Below, in pieces: positions 16,154-24,681 of a stretch of 64,000 nucleotides of DNA (position 1 is the first letter of the stretch; each line of letters begins with the position of its first letter). The notes beneath the pieces were generated by a model. It did not search any database. It was not told the DNA's origin and worked only from the letters and a program-made list of their open reading frames with translations. This stretch comes from Deefgea tanakiae (GTDB taxonomy: Bacteria; Pseudomonadota; Gammaproteobacteria; Burkholderiales; Chitinibacteraceae): NCBI RefSeq assembly GCF_019665765.1, contig NZ_CP081150.1, forward strand, positions 3,038,001-3,102,000. Direction: 5' to 3'. Both the position numbers and the translations under genes were made by a program.

Positions 16154-16807
16154 ATGAAAACCATGCAACGCCGAACTTTTCTCGCCCTGCTGGCTGGCTT
16201 ACCCTTGATCGCTAGAGCGCAAACGTCATTGGAAGACTTGCAAGCGGAAGCTGCGCGGCGAACTAAAATCTTTCAGCAGCAACTCAATCAACTGGCCAGC
16301 AGCCAGCCCAAAGCGGTGTACTTTAATGCCGCCGATCCTGTCATCGGTGCAGCCAAAGCGCAGCGTAGCGTCTTGGTGTTTACCGATTTTAATTGCCCCT
16401 ATTGCCGCAAAATCGACGCGATCTTGCAGCAAGTAGCGCAAGAGAGCGATGTGCGATTTGTGTTGAAATGGCAGACGATGATGGCCGATAGCAGCGTAGA
16501 CGCCGCAAGTTTCGCGCTAAACGTCTGGCAAGCCGCGCGCCCCAAATATGCGCAAGTTCATGCCGCACTTCTGAAAGCCCCAATGCCTATCACGCAGCAA
16601 GCCATGCTCAGCATCGCCCAACACACGAAAACCGAGCATTTACTTAAACTCCCCATGCCCGCGGCCGTGGCCAGCAGTGTTGAGCTAGGCAAACAGCTGC
16701 GCATTTTTGCCACGCCCAGTATGTTGATCGGCAATCGGGTGATGAGTGGCATGACCGACGCCGCAACGCTAAAAAGCACGATTGCGCAGTGGCCAATGTC
16801 GGTTTGA
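16154..16807 (+). CDS. DsbA/DsbG-like thioredoxin-fold periplasmic protein
   Basis: 217 aa. The N-terminus has a twin-arginine-like export signal (MQRRTFLALLAGLPLIARA). After a helical stretch (about 25-50) comes a thioredoxin fold with the redox motif CPYC at residues 81-84 (TDFNCPYCRK) and the cis-proline loop FATPSML near the end. It probably makes or reshuffles disulfide bonds in the periplasm; the CPYC motif and inserted helical domain recall DsbA/DsbC relatives. It is a single transcription unit, and the roughly 300 bases behind it contain only a GGGTTT/AAACCC palindrome. Confidence 0.85.
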   Translation: MKTMQRRTFLALLAGLPLIARAQTSLEDLQAEAARRTKIFQQQLNQLASSQPKAVYFNAADPVIGAAKAQRSVLVFTDFNCPYCRKIDAILQQVAQESDVRFVLKWQTMMADSSVDAASFALNVWQAARPKYAQVHAALLKAPMPITQQAMLSIAQHTKTEHLLKLPMPAAVASSVELGKQLRIFATPSMLIGNRVMSGMTDAATLKSTIAQWPMSV

Positions 16808-17105
16808 TAGATTGGGGTTTAAAAAAACCCGCTCGACGCGCGAAAGTCATTAAATCAACAGCGAATCGTTTCCAAATTTAAGCGCATCACCGCAGCGAAC
16901 AAGCGGCCTTATTCACGCAAAACCTGTGTTTTCCAGATCGAATTACAGCTCATTGAGCCTGATTTTCATCTGCTGATGAGGCAGCGGCGCGCCTACCGTG
17001 CGCCAGCAAAGCCATTAAAACCCATTTTGCATTGTTTTACAGTTGCGCCACATTTGCTGCCCCCTCTCTCGCAATAATGATTTCAACGCGCTGAGGAGGT
17101 GCATG

Positions 17106-18830
17106 ATGACTCGAAATCAAAAGCTCATCTTATTGATGGGCACTCAATTATTGGCTGGGTATACGATTGTAAACAATGTAATCCCTTGGGCTTATCACGG
17201 TACACCCATATCTGGTCAATACTTTAATAGCAGTGGCAAACCAACGGTTGCCGAATTTACCACCACCATTCCAACCGCAATCCCTAACCTGCCCGCCGAC
17301 TTGGTCAGCAAGGTTAATTTCACGCTGCCCGAGGGCAAAGACATCCGTCTGAACCCGCAAGGCTTGATGCCCGATTCGGACGACAAAACCAATCTTCACT
17401 TCAGCCAAACCGCCGAAGTCTGGGTGACTTTTCTCACTGAAGGCGCAGGCTACCTCAATTCGGTGGGCTACTTTAGCTACGACACCAACAATCCCCCGCG
17501 CACTCGCGCTGAAGTATTCGAAAAAATGATTTTGCCCAATGCCTCAATGCCCTCGCCTTTAACTGCGGCAACCAGCACTGGCAACACCGTATATTTGGGC
17601 ACATTTCAAGCGGGGCAATCTTTGGGATTTATGATTGTCGCCAATGGTTGGTCGAGCACTGGCCGCACGGTGAATGGCGTTCGAGTTCCTGGGGTGAAAG
17701 AATACGCCGACCCGAAAGCTATTTTTTATACGCTGCGCCAGCTCAACCCCGAAGCTGCTGATGCCCGCAATTTAAATACCCACACGCTGATGCTCAAAGA
17801 CCTGAGCAATAGTGGCCCCACGTATCAACGGCTGGTCATTGGCTTTGAAGACATCAATCGTGAAGTCGGTGGCGACAACGATTTTAATGATGTAGTACTA
17901 GCCATCCATGTCACCCCCAAAGTGGCGATTACCAATATTGATACGATCAGCACCTTGGTCTCCAACACCGATCCCGATACCGATGGCGATGGCGTCAAAG
18001 ATTCGCTCGACGAGTTTCCCAATGATGCGACAAAAGCCTTTAGCCACTGGTACCCAAGCCAAAATGGCTGGGGCACCTTGGCCTACGAAGACAGTTGGCC
18101 ACAAAAAGGCGATTTTGATCTGAATGATTTAGTGATGCGCTACCGCACCCGAGAAATCATGAATGCATCGCGCCAAGTGGTTGGGCTTGAAATGGAATAT
18201 CGGCTCGATGCCAACGGCGGTATTTTATCCACCGGCTTTGGCGTGCATCTACCCGGCGTTGCCGCCAATAAAGTCAGCACCGCCAGCCTACAAATCAACC
18301 AAGCCGCGCCACAAGCAATCACCCCCGAGGCAGGGCAAAACGAAGCCGTCATGATGCTTTACAACGACATTCGGCCCTACGCCGTACAAACACGCTCTGG
18401 TTGCGGCTTTTTTAATACCGAAAACGAATGCCCACGTTTGAACGCAAGCACCTTCCAAATGAAAGTGAGTTTTAGCTCGCCGCTAGCAACTAGCTTATTC
18501 ACCTCACCCTACAACCCCTTTATTTTCCGCTCCGACAATCGTGGGCAAGAAACCCACTTACCGGGCAAACCACCCACCGCCAAAGCCAACACCGCGCTAT
18601 TTGGCACTGGAAATGACCGCTCGGTGATTGGTAGCAGCAATACCTATGTCGATGCCAATCGACTGCCATGGGCGCTCGATATTCCTAGCGAATGGGAATA
18701 TCCAAAAGAAAGAACCGACATTGTACTGAGCCACCCCAAAATCGGCGCATGGGCCAGCTCCGGCGGCAGCACCAATACCGATTGGTACTTTAATAATTTG
18801 GTCAGCAGCCTGCTGTATCGCGGCCTGTAA
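17106..18830 (+). CDS. LruC domain protein with DUF4114-like region
   Basis: 574 aa exported protein. Start ATG 17106 lies five bases after GAGGAGGT, better spaced than ATG 17103. A hydrophobic N-terminus (KLILLMGTQLLAGYTIV) directs it outwards. The middle has DUF4114-like VGYFSYDTNN and GGDNDFNDVVLAIHVTP, then a calcium-binding thrombospondin-3 type loop (DPDTDGDGVKDSLDEFPND) and the C-terminal LruC region starting at EDSWPQKGDFDLNDLVMRYR. Such proteins are exposed on the surface or in the matrix. A lipoprotein gene 12 bases downstream is its likely partner. The function is not established. Confidence 0.85.
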   Translation: MTRNQKLILLMGTQLLAGYTIVNNVIPWAYHGTPISGQYFNSSGKPTVAEFTTTIPTAIPNLPADLVSKVNFTLPEGKDIRLNPQGLMPDSDDKTNLHFSQTAEVWVTFLTEGAGYLNSVGYFSYDTNNPPRTRAEVFEKMILPNASMPSPLTAATSTGNTVYLGTFQAGQSLGFMIVANGWSSTGRTVNGVRVPGVKEYADPKAIFYTLRQLNPEAADARNLNTHTLMLKDLSNSGPTYQRLVIGFEDINREVGGDNDFNDVVLAIHVTPKVAITNIDTISTLVSNTDPDTDGDGVKDSLDEFPNDATKAFSHWYPSQNGWGTLAYEDSWPQKGDFDLNDLVMRYRTREIMNASRQVVGLEMEYRLDANGGILSTGFGVHLPGVAANKVSTASLQINQAAPQAITPEAGQNEAVMMLYNDIRPYAVQTRSGCGFFNTENECPRLNASTFQMKVSFSSPLATSLFTSPYNPFIFRSDNRGQETHLPGKPPTAKANTALFGTGNDRSVIGSSNTYVDANRLPWALDIPSEWEYPKERTDIVLSHPKIGAWASSGGSTNTDWYFNNLVSSLLYRGL

Positions 18831-18842
18831 GAGGAGAAGATC

Positions 18843-19382
18843 ATGACTCAACTATTCCATGCCTTTTGCGCCAGTACGCTGGTTCTACTCACGGCCTGCG
18901 GTGGTGGTGGTGGCGGCGGCGGCGGAGGAGCCACCACCGCCAGCACCACGCCTAGTAGCACCACCGCACCCGTGCTCACCCCAACACCGACTGCGGCGGC
19001 AAACTACGCATCATTTGGCGAAATCAAAGCCCCTGCAGGCATGAATTGGCAGCTCAGTGCCGCCAAAAGCATCCCATTTACCGTCAACTACAGCAATAAC
19101 AGTGCCGCTGCGGGCGTGGTAATTAAATTATTCACCTACAGCACCAGCGACCCTCATGCCAGCAAAGCCCCCGCTGATGTGTCAACCATCATCACCGACC
19201 CTGTGGCCCTGTCCTTGATTGATACTTTGGTTACCGATGCCAGTGGGCAAGTGAGTTGGAACATTAATCTGCCCACGCAATTGAGCAGTGTATTGGCGGT
19301 GATTAGTGATGGTAGCAATACCAGTTCGCAGATTGTTCAGCTGGGTCAAACAGGAGCAATCACACTGACGCTCGCCAATTGA
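18843..19382 (+). CDS. lipoprotein with poly-glycine linker, partner of LruC protein
   Basis: 179 aa. Signal peptide ends in a lipobox (LVLLTAC) so Cys19 becomes lipidated, followed directly by ten glycines and then a Thr/Ser/Pro-rich spacer; together a flexible tether of about 40 residues. The rest (about 50-179) looks like an Ig-like beta sandwich (SIPFTVNYSNNSAAAGVVIKL, SGQVSWNINLP). GAGGAG six bases before the ATG and a 12-base gap after the LruC gene show an operon. No Asp at +2, so it should be sorted to the outer membrane. The precise function is unknown. Confidence 0.8.
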   Translation: MTQLFHAFCASTLVLLTACGGGGGGGGGGATTASTTPSSTTAPVLTPTPTAAANYASFGEIKAPAGMNWQLSAAKSIPFTVNYSNNSAAAGVVIKLFTYSTSDPHASKAPADVSTIITDPVALSLIDTLVTDASGQVSWNINLPTQLSSVLAVISDGSNTSSQIVQLGQTGAITLTLAN

Positions 19383-19403
19383 GAGCCACCTTGTTCAGAC
19401 AAA

Positions 19404-19428
19404 GGCGACCGATGCAGGTCGCCTTTTT
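19404..19428 (+). terminator. rho-independent terminator after the LruC operon
   Basis: GGCGACC (19404-19410), loop GATGCA, GGTCGCC (19417-19423) and T5. Confidence 0.9.
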
Positions 19429-19442
19429 GCGTCAATCGATTG

Positions 19443-19674
19443 GGCGTGGATTTAGTCTGTTGCGATCTGATTAACCGAGTCGCGCTCATGCCGCGCGGCA
19501 CTGACTTCTCTTTTCGCTGCGAGAAGTACGCAAGAGAAGACGGTATCTATACCTGCACCGACTTCGTCGGTTTGGTATCAAGGGGTTTTAAAAGCCCTAG
19601 ATCGACGAGCGAGAAATAATATTGATGTATTGCCAGCTAGGCATTGTTAATCAATGGCTGCGATCAAATACATC
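19443..19674 (+). repeat. mosaic repeat, copy 4 (L1-core-R2-D)
   Basis: Full L1 (GGCGTGGATTTAGTCTG, GCTCATGCCGCGCGGCACT), a core hairpin with changed arms (ACTTCTCTTTTCGCTGCGAG), R2 (CCTGCACCGACTTCGTCGG, AAGGGGTTTTAAAAGCCC, GATCGACGAGCGAGAAA) and module D with nearly perfect arms (GATGTATTGCC...AAATACATC). Directly repeated by copy 5 about 100 bases on. Between them is a short REP-like unit (GTAGGTTGGCGCTGAGCTTG). Confidence 0.88.
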
Positions 19675-19780
19675 GCCAACGTATAGCGCAATCAATTTAG
19701 CGAATTGCGCCAAAGTTGATTGTTTGGGTTTGGTAGGTTGGCGCTGAGCTTGCGAAGCCCAACATGCGCGGTAAACGTTG

Positions 19781-20013
19781 GCGTGGATTTAATCTGCAGC
19801 GATCTGATTAACTGAGTCGCGCTCATGCCGCGCGGCACTTACTTTCTTTGTCTCGCCAAAGAAAGTAAGTCAAGAAACGCGACCCTATGCCTGCACCGAC
19901 TTCGTCGGCTTGGCATCAAGGGGTTTTAAAAGCCCCAAGATCGACGAGCGAGAAACAACATCGATGTATTGCCCGCTAAGCGTTGATAGTGAATGGCTTC
20001 GATCAAATACATC
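19781..20013 (+). repeat. mosaic repeat, copy 5 (L1-core-R2-D)
   Basis: Best preserved copy of this type: L1, core hairpin ACTTTCTTTG/CAAAGAAAGT, R2 and module D in the same order and orientation as copy 4. It ends just before a second repeat type (20020 on) and forms the left flank of the DUF262-AlbA_2 gene. Confidence 0.88.
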
Positions 20014-20019
20014 GACATC

Positions 20020-20160
20020 GTAGGGCGTCAATGAGCGCAGCGAATTACGCCGAATATGCCGTAAACAAACATCGCAACGGCGCGATTCGCTTCGCTCATC
20101 AGCACCCTACGATTGCGGCGTACGCGGTACTCGCATTAGCAAACCGGATTGCACCCTACG
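20020..20160. repeat. GTAGGGTG-type palindromic repeat (module E)
   Basis: Starts CGTAGGGCGTCAATGAGCGC and returns inverted as GCTCATCAGCACCCTACG around 20093-20111, then a second, shorter return CACCCTACGCG at 20152-20162. The sequence after the inner arm (ATTGCGGCGTACGCGGTACT) reappears at 62525-62560 beside the decayed TetR gene. It is a REP-like intergenic unit next to module D. Confidence 0.7.
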
Positions 20161-20175
20161 CGATATGTATATTAA

Positions 20176-21951
20176 TTAGGCAAACAACTTGTAAATTTCT
20201 CCTTGTTTGGATCCGGTTACTTCCTCACAATTTGCCCCATTACGATGATAAAGAACCTCATCAAAATAAACAGGCTCTGATCCACAAAGCACTTTAATCA
20301 TAAGAATCGTATGTCCATGGTACGTAATTGGAGTCAAATCTTTAGTTACTCGAACCTTGAGGCTTTCATCAAGTTCTGATTGAGAGATTTTCTTAGTTAT
20401 TCCAGAGATATAATTGTCTAAGCTAACACCTTTCAATTTTGCCTCTCTCTCCAAACCAACAACTCCAAAATCATGATAAATAGGTACATTAGATAACCCA
20501 TCAAGCTTTTTAACTTGCTCTGTGTCAGCCGATTTGTCTGTAACACCAATAAATAAATAGCCAACTTTTTCCTTGCCTAAGTTTGCCATCGCAGAAATAT
20601 TACAAAGTATTTTCTTAAAACTTTCCTCATCAAACTCTCGTTTTTTTGGATTCAAATTATAAAAACCTTGTTTGAAATCATATACAGCAGCTTCAGTTCT
20701 TGACTTCATTAAATATGCCTGAAAATCAATAATAAAAGAAGTTGGATTTCTAAACGTAGCTTGTGATAATTTAAAGCAATCTTGTATCAAACCCTTGCAA
20801 ATATTTATATTATTCTTTCTATCTTCAATTGTAGTGTAGTTACGAGATTTAACCAATTTACTACTAATGTCTGTAATCGATTTAATTATTCCACCCAAAT
20901 CAAATGGCTCCTTATTTTGAAGAACAATTAAATCATAAAATGCCATATACAAAGTATAGAAAGGTTCTTTTACTGGATTGCTTCCCGCACTAGGATTCAA
21001 AACGTTTTTTAAACGTTTACCCGGTAGGGAGAGCTCAACAAAGTTTTCTAATTGAGAAAAAACACTGATAAAATTTTCTCTAACATTTGTCACACCAACA
21101 GCGTTTATTTTTACTTCTAATTCAGCTGATTTATCGTCTTGACCACTGCCATAGTAATTATCAAAAGCATCCTTACTAGCAGGAAATGGATGACCTAATA
21201 CACATGACAATATCAAATCTGCAATTATCTGCTCATCTGCACTTTCTTTAAGGTCTGAAACATTCAATATCCCGTGCTTGCACCAAAATGTATCTTCTGC
21301 CTTAATTCCATACTGGAGCTTAGAAACATTTGAGTCGATACTAATTTCAGGCATATCCTGCAAAGGTAAAATCTCTCTCGAAGCATCACCTCGAATTTCA
21401 GATGCAATTGTTCTTACTAGCAAGGAAAATTTAGATACATTACCTGCCTGTCTAACCTCTTGCGCAGACAACTTAACTCCCGTTGAATTAATTCGGCGGA
21501 AAGTTTCATTGATTTCACCTTCACTACCAGTTTTAAAAATCGTTACAGGGAATGGATACTGAATAAATTTTGACACTTGCTCTTGTTCTAAGTAAGCCGC
21601 ATTTTCCTGTATGCAAACCACCCCTTTTTTAACCTGCGTATGAGCAAATGGATAATCTAATATATTAAACCACACATCGTTACCATTAATATCAATTGAA
21701 TAATTATTCTCAATAAATCCAAAAATTGCGTTCAAACGCTGCATTCCATCAATAATTTCATATCCATCAGCGGTGGCTGCAAGAAGAACTAAAGGAATTG
21801 GATACTGCTGTATTATTGAATCAATCAAGTCTCTCTTTTCCTTTCTGCTCCAGACAAGTTTCCTTTGATAGCGTCGATTAACAAATAATTTGTCATTTCG
21901 ATATAACTCATATGCTTCCATAATTGTCATACCTCTAGGCGATTCAATCAT
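20176..21951 (-). CDS. DUF262-AlbA_2 (Schlafen-type) fusion protein, putative defence protein
   Basis: 591 aa, visibly more AT-rich than its neighbours. Residues about 15-230 are a DUF262 (GmrS/ParB-like) domain: YQRKLVWSRKEKRDLIDSI and the hallmark IIDGMQRLNAI with DGMQR at 68-72. A helical middle (about 230-420) follows. Residues about 430-591 look like the AlbA_2/Schlafen nucleic-acid domain: ISAMANLGKEKVGYLFIGV, ILMIKVLCGSEPVYF and YHRNGANCEEV. DUF262 proteins such as GmrSD and SspE act in phage defence; Schlafen-like domains occur in nucleases and regulators. It is alone, between repeat copies in opposite orientations, which suggests recent gain. The defence role is an inference. Confidence 0.8.
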   Translation of the reverse strand: MIESPRGMTIMEAYELYRNDKLFVNRRYQRKLVWSRKEKRDLIDSIIQQYPIPLVLLAATADGYEIIDGMQRLNAIFGFIENNYSIDINGNDVWFNILDYPFAHTQVKKGVVCIQENAAYLEQEQVSKFIQYPFPVTIFKTGSEGEINETFRRINSTGVKLSAQEVRQAGNVSKFSLLVRTIASEIRGDASREILPLQDMPEISIDSNVSKLQYGIKAEDTFWCKHGILNVSDLKESADEQIIADLILSCVLGHPFPASKDAFDNYYGSGQDDKSAELEVKINAVGVTNVRENFISVFSQLENFVELSLPGKRLKNVLNPSAGSNPVKEPFYTLYMAFYDLIVLQNKEPFDLGGIIKSITDISSKLVKSRNYTTIEDRKNNINICKGLIQDCFKLSQATFRNPTSFIIDFQAYLMKSRTEAAVYDFKQGFYNLNPKKREFDEESFKKILCNISAMANLGKEKVGYLFIGVTDKSADTEQVKKLDGLSNVPIYHDFGVVGLEREAKLKGVSLDNYISGITKKISQSELDESLKVRVTKDLTPITYHGHTILMIKVLCGSEPVYFDEVLYHRNGANCEEVTGSKQGEIYKLFA

Positions 21952-22200
21952 TGCTTTTCTCCATTAGCTATTCTTTTCTTAATTAATAAACACAACATTA
22001 AATTAAACCTAATTGATTAATTAAATAATACTCTACGCATAACTAATAGTATTATTCAATCATACCTTTTATATCTGGGTGCCAAGTACCTAAATGCTTA
22101 ATCTTAATTCGATATCATTTAAGTAAATAATTACAAGCAGCTGCATTTAGCTGTCACTTTTTGTGTAATATTTTTATATCGTTCTCGCCCAGAGACCCAG
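21952..22200. other. AT-rich gap upstream of the DUF262-AlbA_2 gene
   Basis: About 250 very AT-rich bases that should hold the promoter of the DUF262-AlbA_2 gene (minus strand). Many TATAAT-like words occur and I cannot choose one. No gene or clear palindrome is visible before the mosaic repeat begins near 22201. Confidence 0.5.
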
Positions 22201-22430
22201 ATTAATGCTATGCCGCGCTCGTTGGGCTGGGGCTTAAAATCCCGTCTAAGCGCCCCGAATGAGGGAGAGAGACAAACAGTTTTATCGTTTGGCTCACGAC
22301 TGACCGAGGGCACAGCGGAGCTGGGCGCGCCCGGGTCGCCTTCTCTTGCTTACTTCTCTTGGCGAAGCAAGAGAAGTAAGTCCCCGTCGCGGATTGCGAC
22401 TGTAAACTCGTGCACCCTGAGGGTGCGAGC
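22201..22430 (-). repeat. mosaic repeat, copy 6 (L2-core-R1), inverted
   Basis: On the minus strand: L2 (ACAGTCGCAATCCGCGACGG), core hairpin TTACTTCTCTTG/CAAGAGAAGTAA and R1 (GGCGACCCGGGCGCGC, GTGAGCCAAACGATAAAACT, AGACGGGATTTTAAGCCCC). An adjoining hairpin GCACCCTGAGGGTGC follows at about 22411-22430. It faces copies 4 and 5 on the other side of the DUF262-AlbA_2 gene. Confidence 0.87.
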
Positions 22431-22504
22431 CCTGTTCAGCAGCAGGCAATAATCTACCGTTCATCGGCTTCATATCTTATGCCTTTGCCCTACAAAATGT
22501 AAGC

Positions 22505-23437
22505 CTAATTACGCGAATTTTTCGCGATATTGTCAAAGCTCAACACCAACCAATCCACCAACACCCTCACCTTCGGCGCTAGGTAGCGATTCGGTGGATA
22601 GAGCAAATACGCGGTGCCTTGGTAGGCGGTTTGGAGTTGCCAGTTGGGGAGGACTCGCGTGAGGCGTCCATCGGCCAGCGCGGCTTGGGCGGTGAAGAGG
22701 GGTAGGCTGGCGATGCCCCAGTCGTCGAGCGCGGCGGCGAGGCGGATTTCGGTGTGGTTGGCGACGAAACGCCCGCTCACGACAACGCTGTGGCTGACGT
22801 CGCCTTGGCGCAATACCCAACGATTATCGTTGGCGTGTTCACCCAGATAAATACAATCATGCTGGGTAAGCTCCGCTGGCGATTGTGGTATGCCGCGTTG
22901 CTGTAGATACCCACTCGATGCCACCAAGACTTGCTCAATCGGCATCAGCGCTTTGGCGATCAGGCCTTCGGGCGGTTGATCGGTGATGCGGATCGCTAGA
23001 TCGATGTCTTCTTGCAGCAGGTCGGTGAGGCGGTCGGTGACGATGAGCTGCACATTCACCGCCGGATACTGGCGCAAAAACGCGCCGAGCAGCGGCTGAA
23101 TCACTTGTTTGCTAAACGCCTTGGGCGCAGACAGCCGCACCAATCCTTGCGGCGCAGCGCGCACATCGCTGACCGCAGCGGCGGCGCGGGCGGCGGCCAG
23201 CATGTCGGCCGCGTGTTGCGCGATGGATTGCCCCGCTTCCGACAGCCGCAGCGTCCGCGTGGTGCGGACAAATAATTGCACCTTCAGCGCGGCCTCTAGC
23301 CGCGAAATTTGTCGGCTCACGCTCGATGGCGTGCAGTTCAGCCCCCGCGCCGCCGCCGAAAAACTCCCGCTTTCCACCACTTTCACCAGCACCGCCAAAT
23401 CAGGCAGCAAGGCGAACAATCGATCATTCGTGCTCAT
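22505..23437 (-). CDS. LysR family transcriptional regulator
   Basis: 310 aa, usual LysR length. The N-terminal winged helix-turn-helix spans about 10-70 (VVESGSFSAAARGLNCTPSSVSRQISRLE), and a periplasmic-binding-protein-like effector domain about 95-300 (LVRLSAPKAFSKQVIQPLL). It belongs to the large group with an AARGLNCTPSSVSR helix, similar to those controlling transporters or dehydrogenases. It stands divergent from an EamA exporter gene, the classical layout for a regulator and its target, though a repeat element sits between the two. The effector is unknown. Confidence 0.95.
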   Translation of the reverse strand: MSTNDRLFALLPDLAVLVKVVESGSFSAAARGLNCTPSSVSRQISRLEAALKVQLFVRTTRTLRLSEAGQSIAQHAADMLAAARAAAAVSDVRAAPQGLVRLSAPKAFSKQVIQPLLGAFLRQYPAVNVQLIVTDRLTDLLQEDIDLAIRITDQPPEGLIAKALMPIEQVLVASSGYLQQRGIPQSPAELTQHDCIYLGEHANDNRWVLRQGDVSHSVVVSGRFVANHTEIRLAAALDDWGIASLPLFTAQAALADGRLTRVLPNWQLQTAYQGTAYLLYPPNRYLAPKVRVLVDWLVLSFDNIAKNSRN

Positions 23438-23520
23438 GGCGCATAAGTCCTATGTCTGTGAGGTGGATTATCAGTTTCTGAGTATAAATTGATAATGGTG
23501 GTATTGGATTTTTAGTGCCT

Positions 23521-23635
23521 TTGGCACGACTATTTTTGCAGTCGCAGTCCGCGACGGGGACACCCTTTTCTTTGCGTCGCCAAAGAAAAGGGTGGAAAAG
23601 AAAGGCGACCCGGACGCGCACAGCTTCGCTACAGA
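23521..23635 (+). repeat. mosaic repeat, copy 7 (short, L2-core-part of R1)
   Basis: L2 (GCAGTCGCAGTCCGCGACGG) followed by a core hairpin CCCTTTTCTTTG/CAAAGAAAAGGG and only the first part of R1 (AAAGGCGACCCGGACGCGC). It sits inside the lysR-eamA control region and happens to extend the eamA frame upstream, which would give a wrong start to an automatic annotation. Confidence 0.85.
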
Positions 23636-23667
23636 ACATTGTTTTAAACTTTTCCATTGAGACCTCC

Positions 23668-24567
23668 ATGCGCCACCGCTTACCTTTGCCCGAATTGATG
23701 CTGTTTGCCGTTGCTCTCGTCTGGGGCTGTAGTTATGGCGTGGCGAAGATGGCGTTGATTTATTATCCAGTGTTGGGCTTTTTGGCTTTGCGCTTTGGGC
23801 TGACATTTGCGCTGTTGCTGCCGAGTTTGCGGGATTTTCGTAGCGCCGAAGTGCAAAGTGCGCTGCGGATCGGTCTGCCTTTGGGATTGATTTTGCTCGC
23901 GATTTTTCTGTGCGAGACTTACGGCATCGCGCAGACGTCGGCGGCGAATGCGGCGTTTTTGATTTCGCTGTGCATCGTGCTGACGCCTTTGGTGGAATGG
24001 CTGCGGCTCAAACAACGGCCTGATTCATTCACTATGGGCGCTGCGCTGGTGGCAATGTTGGGCGCGGCGTTGCTGAGCAGTAATTTGAATGCGGCGTTCA
24101 ATTTAGGTGATGCTTTGATTTTGGCGGCGGCGCTATTGCGCGCCTTGATGATGGTCGAAACCAAACGCCGCTGTGCAGGCCAAGCCTTATCCACATTGGC
24201 ACTGACTGCGGTGCAATCGGGCGTATTGATGGTCGGTTGCTTACTGCTCGCCTTGCTGATGCCAAGCGACCTGCCTGCGCTACCCACGTCGCCAACGTTT
24301 TGGCTCGCGACGATTTTCTTGGTGCTGTTTTGCACGCTGTTTGCGTTTTTCGCGCAAAACTACGCGATTCGCCGCAGTACGCCGTCACGCGTTGCATTGC
24401 TGCTTGGCACCGAGCCGGTATTTGGCGCGCTGTTTGCGGCGCTGATTTTAGGTGAGACATTGAGCACAAATGTGATCTTCGGCGGCGCGCTGATTGTGTT
24501 GGCTTCACTGGCGGCGAGTTTGCAAGTCACAGGCACACCGCGTGAATCAATGCGCGAAGCGGTTTGA
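23668..24567 (+). CDS. EamA/DMT family transporter
   Basis: 299 aa from ATG 23668 (MRHRLPLPELMLF). The open frame continues upstream into repeat copy 7, so I reject the longer start. Ten hydrophobic helices are visible as two EamA repeats (first: LFAVALVWGCSYGVAKMAL; second: ALILAAALLRALMMVE, then FAQNYAIRRSTPSRVALLLGTEPVFGALFA). DMT exporters of this type move amino acids or other small metabolites out of the cell; the substrate is not clear. Divergent from a LysR gene that probably controls it. Confidence 0.92.
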   Translation: MRHRLPLPELMLFAVALVWGCSYGVAKMALIYYPVLGFLALRFGLTFALLLPSLRDFRSAEVQSALRIGLPLGLILLAIFLCETYGIAQTSAANAAFLISLCIVLTPLVEWLRLKQRPDSFTMGAALVAMLGAALLSSNLNAAFNLGDALILAAALLRALMMVETKRRCAGQALSTLALTAVQSGVLMVGCLLLALLMPSDLPALPTSPTFWLATIFLVLFCTLFAFFAQNYAIRRSTPSRVALLLGTEPVFGALFAALILGETLSTNVIFGGALIVLASLAASLQVTGTPRESMREAV

Positions 24568-24681
24568 AACTCAGACGGTGAATGCGGAAGGCCTAAATTG
24601 ACATTGTCAGTCAAGCTCTATACATTTTGCTGACATTTTACGCCGCTATCCTCATCCGTCTCGCCCTTCTTGGAGTTGCCC

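Noticed and set aside
16808-17105. Terminator from the palindrome GGGTTT...AAACCC behind the DsbA-like gene
   Set aside because: Stem is short and no T tract follows.
19983-20297. 104-codon plus-strand frame crossing modules D and E into the DUF262 gene
   Set aside because: Composed of repeat sequence and the antisense of a clear gene.
20176-21951. Toxin-antitoxin or multi-gene restriction system around the DUF262 gene
   Set aside because: No second gene (GmrD, methylase, antitoxin) is present on either side; only repeats.
11223-22430. CRISPR array
   Set aside because: Repeats are long, modular and far apart, without regular short spacers.
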